The notes: a model not told the origin generated them from the letters alone. A stretch of 64,000 bases of DNA from Candidatus Gastranaerophilales bacterium (GCA_944326475.1 CALVEC010000004.1:62001-126000); one strand, 5' to 3'; numbered from the stretch's first letter, positions 9,614 to 18,369 are shown. Translations and numbers: made by a program.

Positions 9614-9780
9614 ATAATTATTATATGCGTTGAAATTCAAATGTCTAACGAAAAATAGAACATTTGATGTATATATTTTTTCAATCAAGACTTGCTTTTT
9701 TTTATATAATGATTTATTATGATAGGGTAACTTTAGATAGTGTAAATTAAATACTTTTTTGATAGAAGAAAGAGGAAATT

Positions 9781-10293
9781 ATGAACAAAAAATCAGGTTT
9801 TACTTTGGCAGAAGTTCTTGTTACATTAATGATTATTGGTGTAATTGCAGCTATGACAATTCCGTCTTTGATGCAAAATACTGCACAACAGGAATATAAA
9901 GCAGGTTTCAAAAAAGCAGTTTCTATGCTTAACCAGGCTGTAACATTGAACTATGCATTAGACGGTGAAGACGCTACAAGCTTTACCGGTGCTAACATGT
10001 TCCATATGTTGACAAAAAGACTTAACGTTATGTCAACTGTTGGTACAAATGTTATCTACACGGCTGACGGTATGAAATTGACTGTATTAAATCAACAAAA
10101 TGATTGTCAAACAGACAACAACGATATTGATGGTTACTGCTCAGTTGTTGAAGTTGACGTAAACGGACCTAAAGGACCTAACAAAGTTACTACAGGTACT
10201 CAGGCTGTATACGATATCTTCACAGTCAGAATCTATCCGCAAAGAGCAGTTCCTGCTACACAACAACAGAGCGACGTTCTTTACAACAAGTAA
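9781..10293 (+). CDS. Type IV pilin-like / pseudopilin protein
   Basis: 170 residues with a class III signal: MNKKSG cleaved before FTLAEVLVTLMIIGVIAAM, with glycine at -1, phenylalanine at +1 and the conserved glutamate at +5. A single hydrophobic N-terminal helix would embed in the membrane or pilus core. The remainder is polar with a few cysteines (DCQTDNNDIDGYC). It could be a minor pilin, a type II secretion pseudopilin or a competence pilin; no other pilus genes are adjacent. A clear ribosome site (AGAGG) precedes the ATG and a terminator follows, so it is a monocistronic gene. Confidence 0.9.
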   Translation: MNKKSGFTLAEVLVTLMIIGVIAAMTIPSLMQNTAQQEYKAGFKKAVSMLNQAVTLNYALDGEDATSFTGANMFHMLTKRLNVMSTVGTNVIYTADGMKLTVLNQQNDCQTDNNDIDGYCSVVEVDVNGPKGPNKVTTGTQAVYDIFTVRIYPQRAVPATQQQSDVLYNK

Positions 10294-10313
10294 TAATTTA
10301 ACTATCTAAAATA

Positions 10314-10346
10314 AAAACAGCCTTCAAATATGAAGGCTGTTTTTTT
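10314..10346 (+). terminator. Terminator of the pilin-like gene
   Basis: Stem AAACAGCCTTCA / TGAAGGCTGTTT with a 4-base loop and a following T run. Confidence 0.9.
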
Positions 10347-10377
10347 ATTCTTTTACTCCGAATATCCCCGGTTTAAC

Positions 10378-10416
10378 AAAAGAGCCATTGTTTCTAATAC
10401 AAACAACGGCTCTTTC
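10378..10416 (-). terminator. Terminator of the small unknown gene
   Basis: A long stem (AAAGAGCC-TTGTTT paired with AAACAA-GGCTCTTT, one bulge) lies 17 bases past the minus-strand stop at 10433; read on that strand it ends in TTTTGTT. Confidence 0.8.
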
Positions 10417-10432
10417 TGTTGTCAAATTCCGA

Positions 10433-10729
10433 CTATTCTTCGTTTTCGTCGTCATCTTCTTCTTTCATACTTGCCTGAATTTCAGGGCGTTCATTTAGAG
10501 CATCGATAAAATGATTATATCTTTCCATTCTGAGTTTTAACCAAGAAAGCATTGTATCTGAACCGTATACTTCAATGATTCGTGTTCTTGAAAACTGTTT
10601 GTAAGTACGGTTGTACGTTTCATCAATGTAAGTCTTACATTTGCAGTTTAGTTCTTCAATCAAATCATAAAGCGTTTTTAGCCATGCCGGCTCAACGTGA
10701 ATTTCATTAACTTTGTACTCAAGAATCAT
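10433..10729 (-). CDS. Conserved-looking small protein of unknown function
   Basis: 98 residues, no membrane segment and no recognised domain. The N-terminal part is mixed alpha/beta (MILEYKVNEIHVEPAWLKTL) with C-x-C near residue 30. The C terminus ends in an acidic tail EEDDDENEE. A good Shine-Dalgarno (AAGGGAAG) about 6 bases before the ATG and a dedicated terminator support a real, independently transcribed gene. No function can be assigned. Confidence 0.75.
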   Translation of the reverse strand: MILEYKVNEIHVEPAWLKTLYDLIEELNCKCKTYIDETYNRTYKQFSRTRIIEVYGSDTMLSWLKLRMERYNHFIDALNERPEIQASMKEEDDDENEE

Positions 10730-11105
10730 AGTGCTTCCCTTGCTTTCTTTTATTTACTCTGGTGACGACTGACTTACTTTTTTTAAAGGGTAGGTTTCTT
10801 ATTAACAATATTTGTATCGGCTTTTTTGGTAAAAACTTTATACAAATTTATTATATTTGTAACATTTATTTACATTTTCCATATATTTAAACAAATACTA
10901 ACTCCAAAATACAAAACTCAAAACAGACCTTATTGCATACGGGACAAAGTTTTCAAACGATTGCACATATCTTCCTTTAAATTTTTTAACAGACAAAAAC
11001 CTTCTGAATTTTTATTTTAAAATTTTTATTTTTGTGCAAGAATTTTATAAGATAGCACAATTGCTGTTTAATTGTAGTAAATATATTGATAAAAGGAAGA
11101 AACAA
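10730..11105. other. Intergenic region between small gene and fusA
   Basis: 376 bases, very AT-rich. It must hold the divergent promoters of the minus-strand small gene and fusA. A 64-codon plus-strand frame at 10826-11020 is low-complexity and lacks a ribosome site, so it is not called. No RNA structure was recognised. Confidence 0.5.
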
Positions 11106-13190
11106 ATGGCAAGACAAGTTCCCTTAGAACGAGTAAGAAACTTTGGTATCGCTGCTCACATCGACGCAGGTAAAACCACAACTACCGAACGTATCTTATT
11201 CTACACAGGAAAAACTCACAAAATCGGTGAAGTTCACGACGGCGCAGCCGTAACCGACTTTATGGATCAAGAACGTGAACGCGGCATTACTATTCAGTCT
11301 GCAGCTGTTACAGCTATGTGGAAAAACTACCAGTTAAATATTATTGACACACCCGGTCACGTTGACTTCACTATTGAGGTAGAACGTTCTCTCCGTGTAC
11401 TGGATGGTGTTGTTGCTGTATTCTGTGCTGTAGGCGGTGTTCAATCACAGTCAGAAACAGTATGGAGACAGGCTAACAGATACGAAGTACCGAGAATGGT
11501 CTTTGTAAACAAAATGGACAGAACCGGTGCAAACTTCTATCGTGTAGTTGATCAGTTGAGAAACAGACTCAACGCTAATGCTCACCCGATTCAGCTTCCG
11601 ATTGGCGCAGAAGATCAGTTCACAGGTATTGTTGACCTTCTCGATATGAAAGCACATATTTATACAAACGACCTTGGTACGGATATAAAAGTTGAAGAAA
11701 TTCCGGCAGATATGCTTGACAAAGCAAACGAATACCATGCAGCTTTAGTTGAAGCAATTTCCGAACACGATGACGATTTGATGATGAAATTCCTTGAAGG
11801 CGAAGAACCGACAATGGAAGAACTCAAAAAAGTTTTGAGAAAAGCTACTTGCGAAAACAAAATCGTTCCGGTCTGCTGCGGCACCGCCTTCAAAAACAAA
11901 GGCGTACAGCTTCTCTTAGATGCAGTTGTAGATTATATGCCGTCACCGGTTGACGTTAAAGCTATCGAAGGTGAACTTCCTGACGGAAGCAAAGTCGAAA
12001 GACATTCGTCAGAAGACGAACCGTTTGCAGCATTGGCATTCAAAGTTATGACAGACCCTTACGTCGGTCGTTTAACATTCTTACGTGTATATTCAGGTAA
12101 ACTTACATCAGGTTCATACGTTCTTAATGCGACAAATGGTAAGAAAGAACGTATTTCCAGACTTGTACAAATGTATGCAGACCAGAGAAACGAAATTCAG
12201 GAAGTTTACGCAGGCGATATTTGTGCGGCAGTAGGTCTTAAAGATACTACTACAGGTGATACGCTGTGCGACGAAAAAGCACCGATTATCTTAGAAAAAA
12301 TGACATTCCCGGAACCTGTAATTTCAGTCGCTATTGAACCGAAAACAAAAGCTGACCAGGATAAAATGGGTATTGCACTTCAAAAACTTGCAGAAGAAGA
12401 TCCGTCATTCAGAGTTAAATCTGACACAGAAACAGGTCAGACCATTATTTCCGGTATGGGCGAACTTCACCTTGATATCATCGTTGACCGTCTGCTGAGA
12501 GAATTTAAAGTAGACGCAAACGTTGGTAAACCGCAGGTTGCCTACAGAGAAACCATCAGAGGTACTGCTGATCAGGATTCTAAATTCATTCGTCAGTCTG
12601 GCGGTAAAGGTCAGTACGGTCACGTTAAAATCAAAATTGAACCTGCTGAAGAAAATGCCGGATTTGTATTTGAAAACAAAATCGTCGGTGGTGCTATTCC
12701 GAAAGAATACATTGAACCTGCAAGAAAAGGTATGGAAGAAGCACTTGAAGGCGGTATCATAGCAGGATTCCCGATGATTGACGTTAAAGTAACATTGTAT
12801 GACGGTTCATACCACGAAGTCGACTCATCTGAAATGGCATTCAAAATTGCCGGTTCTATGGCTATCAAAGAAGGTACAAAGAAAGCAAGACCTTGCATAC
12901 TTGAACCTATGATGAAAGTAGAAATAGAAGTTCCTGAAGAAAATACAGGTGATATTATCGGTGATATTTCATCCAGACGCGGACGTGTTGAAGGTATGGA
13001 AATTATCGAAGGAACAGGTATTCAAAAAATCCGTGCGATTGTTCCTCTTGCTGAAATGTTCGGATATGCTACAGACATCCGTTCAAAAACACAGGGACGC
13101 GGAACATTCTCAATGGAATTCAACAAATACGAACAGGTTCCTGCTAATATCGAAACTGAAATTATTTCTAAATCAGGCGTAAACGCTTAA
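11106..13190 (+). CDS. fusA: Translation elongation factor G
   Basis: 694 residues. GTPase that moves tRNA and mRNA through the ribosome and helps recycle it. G1 is [13 protein letters not shown]2 region RGITIQSA, G3 DTPGHVDF, G4 NKMD, followed by domains II-V including the domain IV loop [10 protein letters not shown] and the RGRVEGME strand of domain V. The start at 11106 ([20 protein letters not shown]) has an AAGGAAG ribosome site; an in-frame upstream ATG at 11034 adds a non-homologous leader. The gene stands alone, without rpsL, rpsG or tuf beside it, unlike the classic str operon. Confidence 0.97.
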   Translation: MARQVPLERVRNFGIAAHIDAGKTTTTERILFYTGKTHKIGEVHDGAAVTDFMDQERERGITIQSAAVTAMWKNYQLNIIDTPGHVDFTIEVERSLRVLDGVVAVFCAVGGVQSQSETVWRQANRYEVPRMVFVNKMDRTGANFYRVVDQLRNRLNANAHPIQLPIGAEDQFTGIVDLLDMKAHIYTNDLGTDIKVEEIPADMLDKANEYHAALVEAISEHDDDLMMKFLEGEEPTMEELKKVLRKATCENKIVPVCCGTAFKNKGVQLLLDAVVDYMPSPVDVKAIEGELPDGSKVERHSSEDEPFAALAFKVMTDPYVGRLTFLRVYSGKLTSGSYVLNATNGKKERISRLVQMYADQRNEIQEVYAGDICAAVGLKDTTTGDTLCDEKAPIILEKMTFPEPVISVAIEPKTKADQDKMGIALQKLAEEDPSFRVKSDTETGQTIISGMGELHLDIIVDRLLREFKVDANVGKPQVAYRETIRGTADQDSKFIRQSGGKGQYGHVKIKIEPAEENAGFVFENKIVGGAIPKEYIEPARKGMEEALEGGIIAGFPMIDVKVTLYDGSYHEVDSSEMAFKIAGSMAIKEGTKKARPCILEPMMKVEIEVPEENTGDIIGDISSRRGRVEGMEIIEGTGIQKIRAIVPLAEMFGYATDIRSKTQGRGTFSMEFNKYEQVPANIETEIISKSGVNA

Positions 13191-13211
13191 TTTAGCGGAT
13201 ACTAATACAAT

Positions 13212-13245
13212 AAAAGACCTTATCAAATTGATAAGGTCTTTTTTA
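13212..13245. terminator. Bidirectional terminator between fusA and the ATP-grasp gene
   Basis: Long near-perfect stem AAAAGACCTTATCAA / TTGATAAGGTCTTTT with T runs on both strands. Its right edge overlaps the stop codon of the converging ATP-grasp gene. Confidence 0.9.
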
Positions 13246-14169
13246 TTCTTTTAACAGTAAATTAACAATGCTTTCACTTATTGGATAATTGCAGCATTCT
13301 TCATCATACAAAAATACAGGAGTTGGATTTGCTTCAAAAAACACGTATTCGCCTGATGGTGTTCTTTTCATATCTATGCCCGAAAAAACTAGCCCGAGAA
13401 TATCGTTTATTTTAAAACAGTCTTCAATTACTGACTCTTCAAGTTTTATTGGAATACGTTTTGCATTATTCTCTGCTCTGAAGTCTATAGTCTTTGCGTT
13501 TATTTCTAATGCGTATATATCTTTATCAACAATGTATGCTCGTATATCCGTACCTTCGATTAGTTCCTGTGCTGTCACGGGTGAATTGGACAGTGATGCA
13601 AGATTTTCTGCGGTCAATTTGTCATCGGTTAAGATTGCTGTATTTGCCCAGCCTCTTACCGGTTTGTATATGACTTTTTTATTGTTTTTTTCATAAAAGT
13701 CGATTAATTCATCCGGATCATTTGTTATAATTGATTCAGGTATTCTAATGTTGTTTTGTTTCATTAATTTTAATTGGTAACCTTTGTATTTGTGCATTTC
13801 TACGGATTCATACGGATTTACCTGACGGCAGTCCAGACATTTTAAAAATGAACCTATTGCTGATTCTATATTCCAGTACACAATTTCCTGTAGTAATCTG
13901 TCTTCTTCAGGCTTAACACGCACACCGTTGCTCCATCTGCGGTAAACAGCATTAATCTCGGAAATGGGAATTTTTAAATTGCCGGAATTTTCTTGAATAT
14001 AACCGCAGGCAGGTGAGTTTGCGTCAAAAGTTATTTTTATTTCATATGGATATTTTGCCGTGTCAAATAGTATAACATGGGCATTTCTTGCAGCAAGTCG
14101 TTTTTGCATATCCATTGAAGATGTATCTTTTTCTGAGCCGATAAGTAAAATATTTTTTCCCATTTTCAT
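13243..14169 (-). CDS. Graspetide (microviridin/marinostatin-type) ATP-grasp macrocyclase
   Basis: 308 residues. Graspetide ligases activate Asp/Glu side chains of a precursor peptide with ATP and close them onto Thr/Ser (esters) or Lys (amides). Family marks seen: VYRRWS at 75-80 (the RR step of MvdC/MvdD-like ligases); VNPYESVEMHKYKGYQLKLM at 117-136, matching the NP..K..QL stretch; lysine in VIYKPVRGWA at 166-175; QELIEGTDIRAYIV (201-214) with DxR at 208-210; and the magnesium set D266 (SGIDMKRTPSGEYVFFE), E279 and N281 (EANPTP). The gene is divergent, across 147 bases, from a precursor whose repeats look like marinostatin cores, which strongly supports the assignment. Only one ligase is present, unlike microviridin loci with two. 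No acetyltransferase, protease or exporter lies adjacent. Alternative starts M1 and M3 cannot be separated. Confidence 0.88.
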   Translation of the reverse strand: MKMGKNILLIGSEKDTSSMDMQKRLAARNAHVILFDTAKYPYEIKITFDANSPACGYIQENSGNLKIPISEINAVYRRWSNGVRVKPEEDRLLQEIVYWNIESAIGSFLKCLDCRQVNPYESVEMHKYKGYQLKLMKQNNIRIPESIITNDPDELIDFYEKNNKKVIYKPVRGWANTAILTDDKLTAENLASLSNSPVTAQELIEGTDIRAYIVDKDIYALEINAKTIDFRAENNAKRIPIKLEESVIEDCFKINDILGLVFSGIDMKRTPSGEYVFFEANPTPVFLYDEECCNYPISESIVNLLLKE

Positions 14170-14316
14170 ATGCTAACTTATTTGTTACTAATTGTAAAGC
14201 CTGAAATGCTTGATATATAAGCAAGAAAAAATTTTTACTACTTTATGCAAAAAAAATCCTAAAGTGATTCAGAAAAATATCCGATATATATAAAGTCATA
14301 CAAACAGGAGAATGAT

Positions 14317-14841
14317 ATGAGTGATTATTTTTTGGATTATGTAAGAGCAAATCAAAGATTGAACTATGCCACAAAAAATCAGGAAAAAGTCGGAAATGAG
14401 GACAACCAGGCAACAACTCTTGCTTATCCAAGTGATGATGCTACCGGTGGGACGCCCACAACGGACAACAAGAATAATGAATTATCAGATATTGAAGTTA
14501 TTTCTGTTAGAGAAGAAATCGCAGAACTTTTAAACGATGTGCTGGAAGCACTGTTTAACTTTTTCAAAGAAAATGATGCTAATACATCGAATAAAGCTGA
14601 AACAAAAGCTTATCCAAGTGATGATGCGATGGGTGCAATGCCTCCTTCCGGAGATATTCACGATACAAAACCAAACGGTCCGGATAACAACTATCAAACT
14701 GATGATAAAAAACCCGCTACCAAAGCATTTCCCAGCGATGATGCAGTAGGATCTATGCCTCCGTCCTTTGGAACCGCAGGAAATTCCGGAATTTCTACAA
14801 TGGCTTATCCAAGTGATGATGCCATAGGCGGTATGCCATAG
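14317..14841 (+). CDS. Multi-core graspetide precursor peptide
   Basis: 174 residues, hydrophilic, no signal peptide. Four near-identical segments T-x-A-[YF]-P-S-D-D-A-x-G-x-[MT]-P occur at residues 34-47, 96-109, 135-148 and 161-174; the last is the exact C terminus. The string TxxYPSD matches the ring-forming heart of microviridins (TxKYPSD) and marinostatin (TMRYPSD), where Thr is esterified to the Asp six residues later. The first 33 residues (MSDYFLDYVRANQRLNYATK...) are the likely leader; the microviridin leader helix PFFARFL is absent. Residues ~56-86 between cores 1 and 2 form a second predicted helix (REEIAELLNDVLEALFNFF) that could be another recognition element. A strong ribosome site AGGAG at 14306-14310 and a terminator follow normal gene layout. 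Confidence 0.88.
   Translation: MSDYFLDYVRANQRLNYATKNQEKVGNEDNQATTLAYPSDDATGGTPTTDNKNNELSDIEVISVREEIAELLNDVLEALFNFFKENDANTSNKAETKAYPSDDAMGAMPPSGDIHDTKPNGPDNNYQTDDKKPATKAFPSDDAVGSMPPSFGTAGNSGISTMAYPSDDAIGGMP
14416..14838 (+). repeat. Four graspetide core repeats inside the precursor gene
   Basis: Cores lie at 14416-14457, 14602-14643, 14719-14760 and 14797-14838. Spacers shrink: 48, 25 and 12 residues. Cores 1, 2 and 4 share identical codons over AYPSDDA; core 3 encodes AFPSDDA with several synonymous changes, so the peptide has been kept while the DNA drifted. The residue after the ring threonine varies: L, K, K, M. Confidence 0.9.
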
Positions 14842-14854
14842 TTAAAGTTTTTTT

Positions 14855-14886
14855 ATACCCGATATGCAAAAGACATATCGGGTATT
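14855..14886 (+). terminator. Terminator of the precursor gene
   Basis: Perfect 12-bp stem ATACCCGATATG / CATATCGGGTAT with a 7-base loop, 13 bases after the precursor stop. The T tract is short (TTATTAT). Confidence 0.75.
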
Positions 14887-14902
14887 ATTATATAAAATTG
14901 CA

Positions 14903-14930
14903 TAAAAAAAAGGGAGTTTTTAAACCTCCC
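14903..14930 (-). terminator. Terminator of cobO
   Basis: Read on the minus strand: GGGAGG, short AT loop, CTCCC, then eight T. It lies about 40 bases after the cobO stop. Confidence 0.85.
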
Positions 14931-14969
14931 GTATTTCCCCATTTCTCCGTATATTAAAGTTTCAAAACC

Positions 14970-15503
14970 TTAATATTCGATACCTTGTCTAGCCATAACA
15001 CCTATATCAAAGTAGTGTTTAACAGGCTTCATTTCAGTAACAAGATGTGCAAGAGCTATAAGCTCAGGATGTGCATATCTTCCTGTCAAAACTATTTCAA
15101 GGTTTTCCGGCTTATTAAGCAGAACTTCTTTGATTTCTGAAACTTTTATCATATTCATTGCAGCACAGATATTTAATTCATCGAGAATAATAAGCTGATA
15201 TTCACCGCTGTTAATAGCCTGTTTTGCTAATTCCCAGCCTTTTTTTGCTTCTTTATAATCTTCCATGCAGATATTGTGTTTGTACACAACTCTATCCATA
15301 CCGCATTGAACAACTTTAAATCTGTCACCGAAATTACATGCAGAAGCTATTTCTCCGTATGTAGTTCCCTGATCACCTTTTGTAAACTGGATAACAAGAA
15401 CTTTCCAACCATGCCCGAGGGCTCTTAAAGCCAAACCCAAAGATGCTGTTGTTTTACCTTTTCCATCGCCAGTGTAAATTTGAATGTATCCATGTTCTAA
15501 CAA
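14970..15503 (-). CDS. cobO: Cob(I)alamin adenosyltransferase, CobO/BtuR type
   Basis: 177 residues. Transfers adenosyl from ATP to cob(I)alamin or corrinoids to make the coenzyme form of B12. P-loop GDGKGKTT at residues 12-19, then ASLGLALRALGHGWKVLVIQFTKG, ILDELN and LTGRYAHPELI, all typical. The start is TTG at 15501-15503: GGAGG lies 8 bases upstream (minus-strand equivalent of 15512-15516) and there is no suitable ATG. No other cobalamin genes are nearby, so a role in salvage is plausible. I looked for a cobalamin riboswitch upstream and did not find a convincing B12 box. Confidence 0.93.
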   Translation of the reverse strand: MLEHGYIQIYTGDGKGKTTASLGLALRALGHGWKVLVIQFTKGDQGTTYGEIASACNFGDRFKVVQCGMDRVVYKHNICMEDYKEAKKGWELAKQAINSGEYQLIILDELNICAAMNMIKVSEIKEVLLNKPENLEIVLTGRYAHPELIALAHLVTEMKPVKHYFDIGVMARQGIEY

Positions 15504-16112
15504 TGTAATTTCCTCCGGTTAGCAGGCTTTTCATCCTATCTAACATTATAAACTTATCTCTTTACATTTTTATCGATTAAATGGTGTATTCTCTCAAACC
15601 CTACCATTTAAATTCGGTACTCAAAAACACCCCATAATACTATCGGGCTTCTCCCTCCGAACGATTTTTATTTTTTATAAACTCAAGAATTAATCTTTTG
15701 AATTAATTACCTCGAATGTAATACTTATATTAAAACAAAATTTGCATGAGTGGTCAATTTTACACTTAAGCATGCTTTTTATTTTACAATTTTACCATTG
15801 TAGCAATGACAAAAACAAGCACCACACAAGGATTACAGACAATAAAAAAAACTTTTACAATATTTTCTTTTATAATTCTTAACGAACCCTTGAAACCATG
15901 GTTATCAGGCTATCATAGTTATTATTAAATAAATATTTTCAGTTAATTATTTTTAATTTTATAATTCTGTCAAGTCTTTTTTAAAAAAAGTTATTAGATT
16001 TTTTTAAATTGTACAAAATACATTAAATTGTTAACCCTTTTTAACTATTTTCTTTCAAAAAAGTGAAAACAATGATACCATTGTATATAGAACACTTTTT
16101 TCGGAGAAATAC
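15504..16112. other. Divergent intergenic region cobO / ilvB
   Basis: 609 bases without a gene. A perfect 9-bp inverted repeat TTAAATGGT / ACCATTTAA at 15577-15585 and 15603-15611 lies in the cobO leader. The middle is AT-rich, with ACCATGGT at about 15895. The right end carries a hairpin directly before ilvB (16057-16101). No known riboswitch was identified. Confidence 0.5.
16057..16101 (+). promoter_or_regulatory. Hairpin with T run just before ilvB, possible attenuator
   Basis: AAAAAAGTG and CACTTTTTT form the outer stem, CAATG / CATTG the inner stem; the T run ends one base before the ilvB Shine-Dalgarno GGAG. A terminator-like structure placed there would block ilvB unless readthrough is controlled. 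No leader peptide rich in Ile, Val or Leu was found. Confidence 0.45.
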
Positions 16113-17843
16113 ATGATTGAAACTACTGACAAAAAAGAATTGATGAACGGCGCCCAGATGTTTCTTGAATGTCTAAAAAAGGAAGGCATTAAAGAAATAT
16201 TCGGATACCCCGGCGGCGTTATAATACCCATATACGAAGCGCTTTATCACGACAAATCAATAAAACATTACCTTGTGCGCCATGAACAGGCAGCAATCCA
16301 TGCAGCAGAAGGTTTTGCGCGCGTAACGGGCAAACCCGGGGTTGCCCTGGTAACATCAGGACCCGGCGCTACTAATGCAATTACCGGTATTGCGAATGCA
16401 TACTATGACGGATATCCCATCATTGTTTTTACAGGTCAGGTCGGTTTAAATCAAATAGGCAACGACGCTTTTCAGGAAGCAGACATCGTTGGAATAACCC
16501 GCTCTTGCTGCAAACATAATTATCTTGTAAAAAGCATAAAAGAACTGCCGCGAATAATAAAAGAAGCTTTTCATATTGCAACCACAGGGAAACCCGGACC
16601 TGTTGTGGTGGATTTACCAAAAGATATCTTAACTGCTCGTGCAGCTTTTGAATATCCGGAGACAGTTAAATTACCCGGATATAATCCAAATTACTTCGGG
16701 CATCCAAGACAAATTTCAAAAGCACTTGAGCTTCTATGTGAAGCTGAAAGACCTGTCATTATTGCAGGAGGCGGAGTAATTGCAGCTGAAGCGTGTAAAG
16801 AATTAACAGAACTTGCAGAAAGACTGAACATCCCTGTTACAAATACCCTTATGGGAATGGGAGCTTATCCTGCAACACGTGAAAAATCTCTCGGCATGCT
16901 TGGTATGCACGGAAATTTCTGGGCAAACCATGCTGTATGCAACTGTGACGTCTTGTTCGCTATCGGAACAAGGTTTAATGATAGAATCACAGGATGTTTG
17001 AAAAGATTTGCAAAAGATGCACAAGTCATTCATATCGACATAGACCCCTGTTCTATAAGTAAAAATGTTGCTGTTGATATTCCGATAGTCGGAGATGCAA
17101 AAAACGTTCTTACGGCAATGCTTGAAGAACTAAACAATAAAAATTATGAAATAAATAAAGATGTTAAACAAGCCTGGCTCGAACAGATTGAAGAATGGAA
17201 GAAAAAACGGACTCTGCCTTCTGTACAGTCTGAAAAACTCAATCCGCATACTGTTATTGAAAAAATGTATGAATTTTTAAAAGACAAAGATGCAATAATT
17301 GCCACAGAAGTAGGTCAGCACCAAATGTGGGCAGCACAGACTTTTAAATTTACAGAACCCAGAAGATTTATCACATCAGGCGGTTTGGGGACAATGGGCT
17401 TTGGCTTTCCGGCGGCAATAGGAGCGGCTGTTGCAAAACCGGAAAAGCTTATTTTTGATATAGCCGGTGACGGCAGTATTCAGATGAATATTCAAGAACT
17501 CGCAACTTGTGTTGAATACAATTTGCCGGTTATTGTTGCAATTATAAACAACGGTTATCTGGGTATGGTACGCCAGTGGCAGGAAAAATTATTTAACAAA
17601 CATTATTCCGAAACAAAAATCTCCGGACCGGATTTTGTAAAAGTTGCAGAAGCTTACGGAGCAGCAGGTTTTAGGGTCACCAAAGAAGAAGAAATCATTC
17701 CCGTACTGGAACAGGCAGTCGCTTGCAAAAAACCCGTATTTATAGATTTTGTTGTAGAAGAATTTGAGATGGTTTATCCTTGGGTCCTTGCCGGCAACCC
17801 TCTCAACAAAATTCTTCTCTCAAATGACTCACCAGTTAATTAA
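16113..17843 (+). CDS. ilvB: Acetolactate synthase large (catalytic) subunit
   Basis: 576 residues. Thiamine-diphosphate enzyme joining two pyruvates, or pyruvate and 2-ketobutyrate, at the first common step of valine/leucine and isoleucine synthesis. Seen: the N-terminal domain with FGYPGGVIIPIYEAL and the catalytic glutamate in RHEQAAIHAAEGFAR; the FAD-binding middle domain with GMLGMHGNFWANHA; and the C-terminal ThDP motif GDGSIQMNIQELAT ending in IINNGYLGMVRQWQ. Ribosome site GGAG at 16103-16106. The small subunit gene follows after 20 bases. Confidence 0.97.
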   Translation: MIETTDKKELMNGAQMFLECLKKEGIKEIFGYPGGVIIPIYEALYHDKSIKHYLVRHEQAAIHAAEGFARVTGKPGVALVTSGPGATNAITGIANAYYDGYPIIVFTGQVGLNQIGNDAFQEADIVGITRSCCKHNYLVKSIKELPRIIKEAFHIATTGKPGPVVVDLPKDILTARAAFEYPETVKLPGYNPNYFGHPRQISKALELLCEAERPVIIAGGGVIAAEACKELTELAERLNIPVTNTLMGMGAYPATREKSLGMLGMHGNFWANHAVCNCDVLFAIGTRFNDRITGCLKRFAKDAQVIHIDIDPCSISKNVAVDIPIVGDAKNVLTAMLEELNNKNYEINKDVKQAWLEQIEEWKKKRTLPSVQSEKLNPHTVIEKMYEFLKDKDAIIATEVGQHQMWAAQTFKFTEPRRFITSGGLGTMGFGFPAAIGAAVAKPEKLIFDIAGDGSIQMNIQELATCVEYNLPVIVAIINNGYLGMVRQWQEKLFNKHYSETKISGPDFVKVAEAYGAAGFRVTKEEEIIPVLEQAVACKKPVFIDFVVEEFEMVYPWVLAGNPLNKILLSNDSPVN

Positions 17844-17863
17844 ACAACAATAAGGAAGTATAA

Positions 17864-18364
17864 ATGAACCATATAATCTCAATTTTAGTAAAAGACGATG
17901 CCGGTATTCTCTCCAGAGTAAGCGGGCTGTTCAGCGGACGCGGATACAGCATAGAAAGTATAACTGCAGCACCTACGCTTGACAGAGAATATGCGCGTTT
18001 GACTATAGTCACAAACGGAGATGAAAAAGTTATTGAACAAATAACAAAACAACTCAATAGACTTGTTCCGGTTATAAAAGTGGTCGATTTAATAACTGTT
18101 GAATCAATTGAAAGAGAACTGATTCTTTGCAAAGTAAACGCAAAAGACGAAGACCGTTCTGAAATATTAAGAATTGCAGAAATATTTAATGCAAAAATTA
18201 TTGATGTTTCACCTAAAAGCTATACGCTGCAAGCAATTGGCGATGAACGCCAGATACGGTCTCTGATTGAACTTTTAAGACCAATCGGAATAAAAGAACT
18301 TGTCCGTTCCGGAAAAGTCGGTATTACCAGAGAAAATCAGTTTAGTAATATTAAAAATTTATAA
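17864..18364 (+). CDS. ilvN: Acetolactate synthase small (regulatory) subunit
   Basis: 166 residues. ACT domain at the N terminus (ISILVKDDAGILSRVSGLFSGRGYSIESITAAPT) that binds valine for feedback inhibition and activates the large subunit. The C-terminal domain (ILRIAEIFNAKIIDVSPKSYTLQ) is of normal length. AAGGAAG ribosome site. Pairing with ilvB is the standard arrangement; ilvC is not nearby. Confidence 0.96.
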   Translation: MNHIISILVKDDAGILSRVSGLFSGRGYSIESITAAPTLDREYARLTIVTNGDEKVIEQITKQLNRLVPVIKVVDLITVESIERELILCKVNAKDEDRSEILRIAEIFNAKIIDVSPKSYTLQAIGDERQIRSLIELLRPIGIKELVRSGKVGITRENQFSNIKNL

Positions 18365-18369
18365 TCAAT

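Noticed and set aside
10826-11020. 64-codon plus-strand frame before fusA
   Set aside because: Low-complexity hydrophobic sequence from AT-rich DNA, no ribosome site, inside a promoter region.
15504-15720. Cobalamin riboswitch upstream of cobO
   Set aside because: No convincing B12 box or surrounding conserved elements; only a simple 9-bp inverted repeat is present.
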